Shown piece after piece: positions 30,937 through 40,311 of a stretch of DNA of 55,989 nt. This DNA comes from a virus, in IMG/VR virus record IMGVR_UViG_3300022752_000086, positions 1-55,989 of that record; one strand, 5' to 3'. Under the pieces are notes generated by a model. That model had not been told where the DNA came from, made no database searches, and was given only the letters and a program-made list of their open reading frames with translations. Positions within the stretch are counted from its first letter, which is position 1, and each line of letters opens with the position of its first letter. Position numbers and translations under genes: made by a program.

Positions 30937-33900
30937 TTATTTATACCAAGAAACACGTCGTATATTTACATCATATTTTCTATCAGCCATTGCAAATCCT
31001 GGACCAAGAAAATGAAAATATGGTTGCCATCTACTGTAATCTACACTAAAAACCACACCAGAACCAAATGAACCACTTTGTAGATCTAAGAAATTTGGTA
31101 TATTTAATGATGCATAACAATTAAACCATATAGCATTATTCATGGCATAGAATGTTCCTGGATATGCTGGAGCTCCTGCTGGGGTCTTCCAACAGCTCGG
31201 ACCACATCCTCTGGGAGGCCATATTGTGGTTCCACTATTGTTATTTGCTCCTCGTACAGAAGTAGACCATTTTAAAGAACCAGGAGCAAGATCTAATTGT
31301 GAGGTTATACAATCATATTTTCTGTAATTCCAACCCAATCTATCCATAAATTTACCAATACCAGAACCACCCAATGTATATGAAGCATCTGTTATCTCCA
31401 ATCCTGGACATGTTTCTGGTGTACATCCTGGATCATTAATAAAGAAAGATCCAATATTATCTCTATTAACTCCAATAAACAATGGAAGATCCCAACGTCT
31501 GTGCCTCCATTCCTGGATATTTTTAGACCAATTGTATTGGGATGCGCACTGTGGAGTATTATAATCCCATGCCCACCAATAATCTGCCCATACTGGTGTT
31601 ATTTTATTTCTTAATCTTCTGGTATAATTCTCAGGATTAAATGGATCACCATGCCAATCTCTAAATGATAAAGTTAATTTATTTCCTTCTGTTGCTCTAA
31701 ACATTGCATTATATAGATTTCTATACTTGTTTTTTCTAACATTAATAGAGTATCTATCAGGCATTATAGCTTCCGTTACTGCAGACGGCGGTTCGTTTAA
31801 ATATTTGTCACCAAAACAGCAAAATTTTAATATTTGTTTCTTTTTATTTTGTGTTCGTGGAAAATGTACACCATTTCTTATATTTGGAATGGGTCTACAC
31901 GGATCTGCTACCGGTCCTCCTTCACCATTAGCATTTGTATAATTAGTTAAAATATCAGGATTGCCCCAAACTGTATAATTCCAAAGAGCCATACTAGACC
32001 ACATAGTTCCACTAACAGTGCCTGCATACGGTTGACCTGGCCAACATTGATCTCTTAACTGTGTTGTATATTCTGCTTGTTTAGGAAACCAATTACATAC
32101 ACCAGTAACCAGATCTCCTATGGAATCTCCGCCCAACTGATTAGTCCAATATCCATCAGTAGAATTAACAAATCCCGCTCCTAACCAACCTTGAGGATGT
32201 GATGCTTCAAAAGGTATATCTCCACCAACTCTGTCTTTATCTTCTTTTGATGTTAAAAATGTAGAATATCCTCTACTACTCAACCAATCCGACCAAAACC
32301 CTCTAACTCCTGTTCCAGATAGTTTAAATACTGGTCTGCATCCTCCGAATCGTTGTATCCATCTCCATATTGTTCCTGTATCTGGTCCTTTTCCTGAATA
32401 TAATCGTATAGGATCAATAATATCATTACCATCGGATCCAAGATGGTATGAATCAGAGCCTTTCTTACACTCGTATCCATTTCCCATCATGCTTTTTTCC
32501 CATATTGGCCATATAGAAGATATATCAGATAATCCTATTAAAGACTCTTGACCACCTAAATCTAATACAGGAGTTTCTCCTGATTCTAGATAAGTTACGG
32601 GATTTGTGCAATTAGCGTATTTAACCAGAGCCGTTCCTCTTGTTTCTTGGTCTCCTATTATTAATTTTGCCTTTTCTTCTGGAGACAATTCTGTTGGTTC
32701 GATAAAATATTTTCGAATTATATCTGGTTTATTCTCTAATTCCTCCCAAACATTAATATCGGTTAATCCTTGTCTACTATCGCATGCGCATTCATCATTA
32801 AATCTTCCCCATCGATATTCATAATTTTTATATGTTTGTGCTGGCTTAATAGTACTTGTATTATTTGGATACTGATTAAATGTACCAGTAACTTCCACTG
32901 TCACGTAAAGTCCATCATTTAAATGCGTTAAGCTTTGATTGTCAATGTTTACTCCCCTACCAAACATTATAGTTTCTCCGGGGGCTAATTCTATTGGAAA
33001 CATTAATCGTATTCGATTACGCTTTTTTCCACTACTAGATAAAAATCTATCAGATGCTAGTCCTAACCAAACTCCTCTAGAATTCAAATTTCCTATTTCT
33101 ATATCTGTTATAGAATTTCCAGTTAATTCTGGAATTATATTTTGAATAGCATTAGATAAATCTTGATTGTATAAATCAAATCCCCATGCAGCAATTTGCG
33201 CTCCAGTAAATGGAATTGCACACGAAGAACAACCAGTTTCTGTGTCACCACATAAAGGTTCTGGTTTTTTTAATCCATTTATTTTCCAATTTGTATAAGC
33301 TATATCTTTAGTACTAAAAAATACACCAGGTGGTGGAACAGTAAAACTTATCAGTGATTGATTTTGATTAACTCTAAATTCAAAATAATGACCAATTCCA
33401 CTAACACCACTTACATTTTTATTAAATGGATATTCAAAATCTATAGAATCTTTTATATATCTAGATTTATGAAATTCTGAAAGAGATCTTCCTGGCATAA
33501 AATTATATGCAAAAGATCCTGGATACCCATTATTAGCTATAGTCCTAAACATTGGATTATTTTTATTAAATATACTGAACAATTCAGTATCAACATATCC
33601 TTCCATGTTATATTTTGTACCTATATCACCACCGTGCGCGGGCACAACAACTAAAGGATAATCAATTTCTGTATAATTTGAAACTTGTGTTTCTTTTCCA
33701 GCAATATCTCTAAATGTCCAGGTATTTACTCTATTATCTTCTTCTAAAGAAGCCCAACGAGGAATAAAATATCGATTTAATGATGGCCAAGATTCTTCTA
33801 TTGGTGTTGATGGTTCACCAAAAGAATTTAATTTCATAAATTTATTATTATAATATTCACAATTATTATCATAATTTTTATGTGTATATTTTGTAAATCT

Positions 33901-36900
33901 AATTTCTTCAATAAAGGCTCCAGCGGGAGATAATATTATAAAATAAAATGGTTTACTTGGATCTAAAGGTTTTTGTTTTAATTCTTCATTTCTTACTTCT
34001 ATTGGAATAAAAGTCATAACTCTTTTCTTTATTTGAGTTACTTCTCCTACTTTCCAGCTTTCAGAGCTTACTGGTATTCCATCTCTATAAACTATTTCTT
34101 CTTGATATACTATTTTATTTTTTAATTGGGGTTTTATTTTTACAATTTCATCATCTTCTGCTTTTTCTGTCCTGTTTATTATAATTTCATCGGGTAAAAT
34201 ATTACCAAAAACTTTTGCAGCACAATTATATCCGTATACATCACGTATTGGTGGTGCAATACTATCACATTCCCACACACCATCACTATTAAAACCACAA
34301 CCAGCACATAATTCTGAATTATAATTATTTTCACAACCAGTACAACCTAAGCGACCTTTCCAGCCAGTAATAGCAGAACTGGGAGGAGAAATTCCTTTAA
34401 AACATGGATCACACCAATGTTGAATTACATTATTAGGTCCACCATAACAATATTTGTTTCTACAATAATACGATAGTTGTGAAGGAAATCTTCCTGGTGG
34501 TATTTCTATAATATTATGTGTAAAAGTATTAGGAGGAGCAAACCAATAATTAATTCTTGGTTTATTTGGTGCATTTTCCCATGTCCAATAATTTGTTGCA
34601 TTGTAATTATAATCATTAAAAGCTTTAGTCGCAGCACTTTCAAAATTTACCCAAGGCTGTTCGTGACCACCAGCAACGCCATTTCCATTTCCTACTAATT
34701 GATTAAATTCCATCCATGCATACGATTTATCGGTTCGTTTAATATCTAATCGATCATCAAATCCAATATCATTTAATATTACTCCTTGATGGCCGCCAAC
34801 TTTAAGACTATCTGTAGCATAATCAGACCAAACACAATCGCATGTAGCTCCTGTAAATGGTTTTAATCGTTGGTCACCTCGTGTACCAATTAATCTTACA
34901 GATATGCCGTCTGGCTGTTCTGTTGTTTTTGATGGATAAAACTTTAAATAATCTATTTGTTTATAATTTCCATCACTTTGTTTTTTAAATTTTCTTATTG
35001 TTACTTGTAAATCAAATAATAATCTGGAAGCAGTACCAGGATCAAATTCAGGATCGTGCCAATCATTTTTATTTAATGCACTTCCCATAATAATTCTGGG
35101 AGAATCTGCATATTCTCCAGTGTCTGCTCCTGGAGCAGACACTTGATGTTTCCATGAAATCTTCTTTCCTTTGTCTATTTCTCCAATATACGGATAATCA
35201 ACTCCACCAAGTTTTGATGGAGTTTGAATGATAATATTATGATCTGTACCACAAGATAATGCAGTTATTTCTGTATATCTACCACCATATGCTGCTAGTA
35301 TTCCTTGTAAACATTTTGTGCTAGTAGAATCACCACTAACTGTGTGGTATATTTCACTGGTTATTTTATTCACATTTGGTGGATATTTTGTTAAACTTAC
35401 AACAGTTCTATCTGGACCTAAAGCGCATTTAAAACTATATCCAGAAATTTTTCCTGGTTCTTTTATAGCGTAAATATCTAAACCAGCAAAATTTTTATTT
35501 ACAGAATTTGTGTAGTAATTGGGTTGAAAATATCTCATTCCTAAATTACTAATCTGTCCATTACTATCATCTCCCCAACCATCAAACATTAATCCACGAC
35601 CATTTCTACAGCATTCATAACCATTATGATAACAACACGGATAATCTCCATTACTATCTGGAATTATTGGACAATCTTCACCAATTCCTTGTGTTGTATC
35701 TGGTATCGGACTGCCTGTAGAATCCAAACAAGGACATGCTACTTCATATGGCATACATTTAGGAGGATCTCCATTCCAATCTCCTTCACCATTTTTATTC
35801 CAATTTTTACGTCTTGCTACAAATTCATTCAAGTACTTTTCACGAACAAATACTGTGTGATTTGCTATAGAAGAAGTGAATACTGGTATTGTATTCTCTA
35901 TGCCGCTGTCAGGATCATCATATGATACAGAAAATGCATCAAAATAATCTTTTGTTAGTAAATTTAATGGATATAGATTAGGTGTTTGTTCTTCTCCATC
36001 TACCAAAAGATTTCCCCAGTAATTTGGGCAGCATTGATTTACATAATCGGCTGATTTATTATACGGATCTCCAGGCATACCTAATCCCCAAGAAAAAATT
36101 CTAGTCTCTATTTGATCTGGAAACATTGCTTGGGGATTTACTCCATAGATTCGTTGTGCTACATCAGTTAAATCTGCTTTTGCTATTTTAAAGTAATTAC
36201 TAGAATAACCAACAATATGACGTTTACCTGCCCAGATATCAACATAAGTTAATTCTGTTGATATTGGATCATTCTGTGTACCAAATTCGTCTACTCCTTC
36301 TTCAAAGGCTAATACCGCATTATACAAAGCTGCTCTGGGTCCCCAGAAAGGTATAATTTCGTCTTTACGAATATTATATGTCGTTTCTCCTATCTCCAAA
36401 GAAGCATCTTTTATTGCTCGTCTAGGTTTTATACGTAAACGGGGTTCTGAACTGCCCCATAGTATTATTTTATTGTCTTCTTTCAACACAACACAAAAAT
36501 CACCACCAGCACATAATTTTTTTGAATTAGCTACAGATTTTTTTATTTCTTCTGGTAATTGTTTTAATGAAGAACTAACATTTCCCCATAGAGTTATTCC
36601 ATATTCGCCACCATAACCTATAGCTACAGTCCAATCGGGACCACATGATATTCGAGTTGTAATATCAAAATTTAACATCTCTGTTTCTGTTCTATTATCG
36701 GCAGTTAATCCCCAACAGATTGCTCTACCATGTTCATTGGTTGCACAATTATGATATTCTCCAGAACTTAAACTGGTGTAGTTATAGCCGCTGGGAGTGC
36801 TTGCCAATGACTCTTCGTTTTGTGTCAACCCCTTACATCCAATTTTATCACATTGTGATGTTCCAGCTGTATCATCACATTTTATTAATGACTTTTCTTC

Positions 36901-37680
36901 ATTAAAATATTGATTAAAAATATCAACTCCCCGATAACCTATAACATTTCCTGGATGTATAGCATTCCACCAACTAATCCAATACTTACCAGGATATGCT
37001 GTACTTGTATGAAGATTTTTATCGTGTGAAATTTCTCGTATATCAAAATTTCCAATCTCTGCTGAAGTTTTTGGAAAATAATTATATTTTTCTACTTGTT
37101 TACCAGGGAAAAGATCTGAAGGAATTGAAGACAATACCAATCCTTCAGATTTTGTAGGATTTTCATTACCATTTTGAAATGGCCTTCCTACACTGGGATA
37201 ATGTGTTATTAATTTATACCAAGGATTATCACATCTTGCTATATTAGTTTCTGCTGCAGCTATTTTTTCAGATAATGGCCATGTTGGTGCAGCCTCTAGA
37301 TCGTCTGGAGCATGTTCTATATAATCTCCATATGGATTTGGAATACTTCTAGGACTTTTACTAGAATATATCCAAATAGGATCTTTAACATCCCATTCGT
37401 ATGCAGGATCTGCTAAATCTCTATTGAATACACCAGATCCTCCATTTCGTATAATTTGTTCATAACTTATATGGCTCGGCGGAGATTTTGCTCCTTTAAA
37501 ATCTTTAAATATTTCACGAAACCATAACGGTTTCCCCCAAGTAGAATCAAAAGAAGTGTTTAATAAAGGAGTACCACAACCAGAAAGATATTCACGACCA
37601 CAAGGTTTTCTGGTTACTTCATACTTTTCTTCTGGTTTTTTTGTTGCAGGTCCACAGCAACATGATGAATTAGGTTTCAT
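30937..37680 (-). CDS. 2247-aa RCC1-repeat protein between hub genes
   Basis: The protein begins MKPNSSCCCGPATKKPEEKY. RCC1-type repeats are clear at about residues 297-413 (SSGEYHNCATNEHGRAICWG, then ITLWGN, then AGGDFCVVLKEDNKIILWG). Further repeats lie at about 480-540, 697-710 (WGDDSNGQIS) and 802. Cys clusters occur around 635-690 and 1105-1180 (CYGGPNNV, CDPCFKG, CTGCENN, CAGCGF), possibly metal-binding or disulfide-bonded. The C-terminal 800 residues are rich in Trp, Asn and Gly and unrecognised. It lies between a gp27-like gene and a hub-barrel-like gene, so I infer attachment to the hub or central baseplate. A late-promoter-like TATAAATA lies ten bases before the ATG. Confidence 0.75.
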   Translation of the reverse strand: MKPNSSCCCGPATKKPEEKYEVTRKPCGREYLSGCGTPLLNTSFDSTWGKPLWFREIFKDFKGAKSPPSHISYEQIIRNGGSGVFNRDLADPAYEWDVKDPIWIYSSKSPRSIPNPYGDYIEHAPDDLEAAPTWPLSEKIAAAETNIARCDNPWYKLITHYPSVGRPFQNGNENPTKSEGLVLSSIPSDLFPGKQVEKYNYFPKTSAEIGNFDIREISHDKNLHTSTAYPGKYWISWWNAIHPGNVIGYRGVDIFNQYFNEEKSLIKCDDTAGTSQCDKIGCKGLTQNEESLASTPSGYNYTSLSSGEYHNCATNEHGRAICWGLTADNRTETEMLNFDITTRISCGPDWTVAIGYGGEYGITLWGNVSSSLKQLPEEIKKSVANSKKLCAGGDFCVVLKEDNKIILWGSSEPRLRIKPRRAIKDASLEIGETTYNIRKDEIIPFWGPRAALYNAVLAFEEGVDEFGTQNDPISTELTYVDIWAGKRHIVGYSSNYFKIAKADLTDVAQRIYGVNPQAMFPDQIETRIFSWGLGMPGDPYNKSADYVNQCCPNYWGNLLVDGEEQTPNLYPLNLLTKDYFDAFSVSYDDPDSGIENTIPVFTSSIANHTVFVREKYLNEFVARRKNWNKNGEGDWNGDPPKCMPYEVACPCLDSTGSPIPDTTQGIGEDCPIIPDSNGDYPCCYHNGYECCRNGRGLMFDGWGDDSNGQISNLGMRYFQPNYYTNSVNKNFAGLDIYAIKEPGKISGYSFKCALGPDRTVVSLTKYPPNVNKITSEIYHTVSGDSTSTKCLQGILAAYGGRYTEITALSCGTDHNIIIQTPSKLGGVDYPYIGEIDKGKKISWKHQVSAPGADTGEYADSPRIIMGSALNKNDWHDPEFDPGTASRLLFDLQVTIRKFKKQSDGNYKQIDYLKFYPSKTTEQPDGISVRLIGTRGDQRLKPFTGATCDCVWSDYATDSLKVGGHQGVILNDIGFDDRLDIKRTDKSYAWMEFNQLVGNGNGVAGGHEQPWVNFESAATKAFNDYNYNATNYWTWENAPNKPRINYWFAPPNTFTHNIIEIPPGRFPSQLSYYCRNKYCYGGPNNVIQHWCDPCFKGISPPSSAITGWKGRLGCTGCENNYNSELCAGCGFNSDGVWECDSIAPPIRDVYGYNCAAKVFGNILPDEIIINRTEKAEDDEIVKIKPQLKNKIVYQEEIVYRDGIPVSSESWKVGEVTQIKKRVMTFIPIEVRNEELKQKPLDPSKPFYFIILSPAGAFIEEIRFTKYTHKNYDNNCEYYNNKFMKLNSFGEPSTPIEESWPSLNRYFIPRWASLEEDNRVNTWTFRDIAGKETQVSNYTEIDYPLVVVPAHGGDIGTKYNMEGYVDTELFSIFNKNNPMFRTIANNGYPGSFAYNFMPGRSLSEFHKSRYIKDSIDFEYPFNKNVSGVSGIGHYFEFRVNQNQSLISFTVPPPGVFFSTKDIAYTNWKINGLKKPEPLCGDTETGCSSCAIPFTGAQIAAWGFDLYNQDLSNAIQNIIPELTGNSITDIEIGNLNSRGVWLGLASDRFLSSSGKKRNRIRLMFPIELAPGETIMFGRGVNIDNQSLTHLNDGLYVTVEVTGTFNQYPNNTSTIKPAQTYKNYEYRWGRFNDECACDSRQGLTDINVWEELENKPDIIRKYFIEPTELSPEEKAKLIIGDQETRGTALVKYANCTNPVTYLESGETPVLDLGGQESLIGLSDISSIWPIWEKSMMGNGYECKKGSDSYHLGSDGNDIIDPIRLYSGKGPDTGTIWRWIQRFGGCRPVFKLSGTGVRGFWSDWLSSRGYSTFLTSKEDKDRVGGDIPFEASHPQGWLGAGFVNSTDGYWTNQLGGDSIGDLVTGVCNWFPKQAEYTTQLRDQCWPGQPYAGTVSGTMWSSMALWNYTVWGNPDILTNYTNANGEGGPVADPCRPIPNIRNGVHFPRTQNKKKQILKFCCFGDKYLNEPPSAVTEAIMPDRYSINVRKNKYRNLYNAMFRATEGNKLTLSFRDWHGDPFNPENYTRRLRNKITPVWADYWWAWDYNTPQCASQYNWSKNIQEWRHRRWDLPLFIGVNRDNIGSFFINDPGCTPETCPGLEITDASYTLGGSGIGKFMDRLGWNYRKYDCITSQLDLAPGSLKWSTSVRGANNNSGTTIWPPRGCGPSCWKTPAGAPAYPGTFYAMNNAIWFNCYASLNIPNFLDLQSGSFGSGVVFSVDYSRWQPYFHFLGPGFAMADRKYDVNIRRVSWYK

Positions 37681-37690
37681 AATATATTTT

Positions 37691-37698
37691 TATTTATA
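37691..37698 (-). promoter_or_regulatory. candidate late promoter TATAAATA for the 2247-aa gene
   Basis: An exact match to the T4 late-promoter element lies on the minus strand, overlapping the 3' end of the gp27-like gene and ending ten bases before the ATG at 37680. The leader would be very short. In AT-rich DNA such octamers also occur by chance, so position is the main support. Confidence 0.4.
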
Positions 37699-40306
37699 CT
37701 GAACACGTATTATCACACAAACCGTCATGAGCATTAACAACATCAAACACAAACAAATATTTAGCCTTTTCTGATTCAGATTTTGTTTCTTTACTAAGAG
37801 TTATTGTAGTTTCTGATGAACCCAACATAGGAGTAACTGTAATAGATGCTCCACCAGAACCAGCAGAACAAATACCAGTTAATCCTTGTTCTCCCTTTGC
37901 TATGGTTTGCATTATTTCTCTAGGTATAGCATGCATTTGTACTATTCTACCAAATGGCCATTTTTGAGAATCGGAGCATTCATTTGCAAATCTAAAAGTT
38001 CCAATAGGCATCATTTCAAATCCTTTAGGATATGAAGTTTTACATGTAGTTTTGGTATCGTCTATTGGGAATGCTAATCCTGGATTGGTGATAAAGAATT
38101 TGCAATCTTTAAGATTTGTTTTAACTGATGTTGGAATTTTAGACGTATCGAATCCTTTAGGAAATGTTAAACCAACACAATTTAATATTTCATTTATATT
38201 ATATGCCCTGGTATCCTTTGTGAGATATGTTTGTCCCGCTTTAGATTCTGAACCTTTTATATCATATTTCTTTATTTTATTTTCGTATTTTCTTGTTAAT
38301 GGAATTGTTCCTTCTAGGGCTCCTTTAGGTTTCACAAAAACAAATGGATACGATTCTTGATTTTCAAATTTAATAATCTCGTCTCCGGTTTTTAATATAG
38401 CATCCACATCTTCTCGTGGCCAGAATTCTACTTCTACCCATTTATACGCATAGATTCCTCCTGGATCTGCCTGAAATGATGTACCAGATAATCCACCATA
38501 AATTTTATCAGCACCAGTAAGAAGAGCAAAGAAATTTAATGGAACTTTACGTTCACAGCAAATATTATCAAAATAAAATTTCCATTTTTCATTTAATTTT
38601 TTAGCTTCTACATATTTTTGTCTATTTTCTTCTAATGGCCATTTTATTTTATTATAAATTACATGTAAAGCAGTTCCAGGTAATTCACAGAAATCAAATT
38701 GAGATTGCCAATATTCTTCTTCTAATCTATTAAGTTTATTAAAATTATATGTTAATCCCTGTTGATCTCCATTATAATCAATTGTTCCTACAGATTTGTA
38801 TGTAAATCCTTTATTATTCTTATCTAAAAAAGACCACCAAGGAGAATATTTTGAATTGTATTGAGCTGAATCATAAAACCCATATATCTCATCAGAAATT
38901 CTAAAAGCCATAGAATTAAAATCACTTTTAATACTAGTAATATTTAATTCTGAAGAACTGAACGGAGAGTATCCACGATTATCCAATGGCCATCGTTTAT
39001 TAGTAATAATAACATCATTAATACGTTTAATAGGACTACTGCGTTCGAGTATATCTTCTTTGTAAGAATATTTTATTAATTCTTTAGAATATTGTTCTTC
39101 TCCACTTAATATGTTTCTATACGGACTTTTCCAGTTTGGTTTAACTCTAATATATTCAGATACTAGTGCTCCACTTGCAATTAAATCCATAGGTTCTGTA
39201 TCTTTAATAACATCTAAAGAAATAATAGCTTCCATGTTCTGTGGATTAGAATCGGGGAAAAATAACGGAGTATCTCCTGAACTTTCTTGAACCATTTTAG
39301 CTATAGATTTAAAATTAAAACCATCAAGATCCTCCCAAAACATAAAATCAACAAAGTTTGGATCTTCTTTTAAACATGCATAATTTTTTACATAATGTAT
39401 TAATTGAGTAAGTCTTGGAATTGATGAATTTTTAAATGATGGATAGAAAAAATATTCAGGCTTTATCCAAATATCATTAGAGGTTGCATGTGATTTAAAT
39501 CCTTTAGGTGGTCTATTACTAAATGTTGATTTTCTTTCTTGATTATATCTTGTAATAAGGTTGCCAAAAAATGTTGGATTTTCTGCTGGCCATGTATTGC
39601 TTTCTTGAGGTAAAGTCATTACAATATTTCCATATTGATCTTTATCTTTTTCTACTTTTGTTTTAATTTTGATCTGATCATCTATTTTATCTGTTTTAAT
39701 AGTAGATGTTGTTTTACCATCATAACCAATAGTATAATTATATTCTGCTGATATAGGTCCTATAAAATTATCAAAAGTTTTTAATACTCTATCATAATTT
39801 ATACTGTGGCCAACAAAGTCAGAGTGAACAAATTCTTTACTAGAAAATCTAATATTAAGATAATTAGGAGTACCAACATCTCTATTTACGTCTTGACTAG
39901 CAATATCATTAATAGTTTCAATATCAACAATATTAAAAAATAATTTTTTTTTGTTTACTTTATAATTAAAATTGTTATCAATTGTATCACCAAAAGAAAT
40001 ATCCATTTCTATTTCTGCATTAGTTCTTATACCAAGATTATCAAATATATTACTTTTATCAACTAAAATTAAAGAACCACTAACATGAGGTTCTTCCATA
40101 TCTTCCACAAACGACAAAGAATATACACCAAGTGGATCTATGCTTTTAGCTTCTTTGATTAAATTTATTTCTAAACTTTGTTGTTCTGCTATGCCTTGAG
40201 CAAATTCTCCAGAAGAATTAGCTAACATTCCTGTAGATGCATTCCTAATAATTAAATCATTTATTATAACATTAGGATATTGAACTTGTTTTAATGAAGA
40301 TAGCAT
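37694..40306 (-). CDS. gp27: baseplate hub protein, gp27-like
   Basis: The start MLSSLKQVQYPNVIINDLII and the segment DPLGVYSLSFVEDM...SGSLILVDKSNIF (about 57-88), followed by EIEMDISFG, match the layout of T4 gp27 domain I (YPNL, SLYGRNEGMLQFYDSKNI, EIIQISV). FVDFMFWEDLDGFNFKSI at about 318-336 parallels the T4 FVFVWQDIMGVNMMDYD segment. gp27 trimers join the tail tube to the central spike. The protein is 870 aa against 391 in T4, with a long unrecognised C-terminal half. It follows gp53 with a five-base gap. No lysozyme or spike (gp5) gene is visible in the window. Confidence 0.6.
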   Translation of the reverse strand: MLSSLKQVQYPNVIINDLIIRNASTGMLANSSGEFAQGIAEQQSLEINLIKEAKSIDPLGVYSLSFVEDMEEPHVSGSLILVDKSNIFDNLGIRTNAEIEMDISFGDTIDNNFNYKVNKKKLFFNIVDIETINDIASQDVNRDVGTPNYLNIRFSSKEFVHSDFVGHSINYDRVLKTFDNFIGPISAEYNYTIGYDGKTTSTIKTDKIDDQIKIKTKVEKDKDQYGNIVMTLPQESNTWPAENPTFFGNLITRYNQERKSTFSNRPPKGFKSHATSNDIWIKPEYFFYPSFKNSSIPRLTQLIHYVKNYACLKEDPNFVDFMFWEDLDGFNFKSIAKMVQESSGDTPLFFPDSNPQNMEAIISLDVIKDTEPMDLIASGALVSEYIRVKPNWKSPYRNILSGEEQYSKELIKYSYKEDILERSSPIKRINDVIITNKRWPLDNRGYSPFSSSELNITSIKSDFNSMAFRISDEIYGFYDSAQYNSKYSPWWSFLDKNNKGFTYKSVGTIDYNGDQQGLTYNFNKLNRLEEEYWQSQFDFCELPGTALHVIYNKIKWPLEENRQKYVEAKKLNEKWKFYFDNICCERKVPLNFFALLTGADKIYGGLSGTSFQADPGGIYAYKWVEVEFWPREDVDAILKTGDEIIKFENQESYPFVFVKPKGALEGTIPLTRKYENKIKKYDIKGSESKAGQTYLTKDTRAYNINEILNCVGLTFPKGFDTSKIPTSVKTNLKDCKFFITNPGLAFPIDDTKTTCKTSYPKGFEMMPIGTFRFANECSDSQKWPFGRIVQMHAIPREIMQTIAKGEQGLTGICSAGSGGASITVTPMLGSSETTITLSKETKSESEKAKYLFVFDVVNAHDGLCDNTCSV

Positions 40307-40311
40307 TGTTA

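Noticed and set aside
30938-30945. TATAAATA on the minus strand before the 355-aa gene
   Set aside because: It is formed by the last codons (Trp-Tyr-Lys-stop) of the upstream gene and ends only six bases from the ATG, which leaves no room for a leader.
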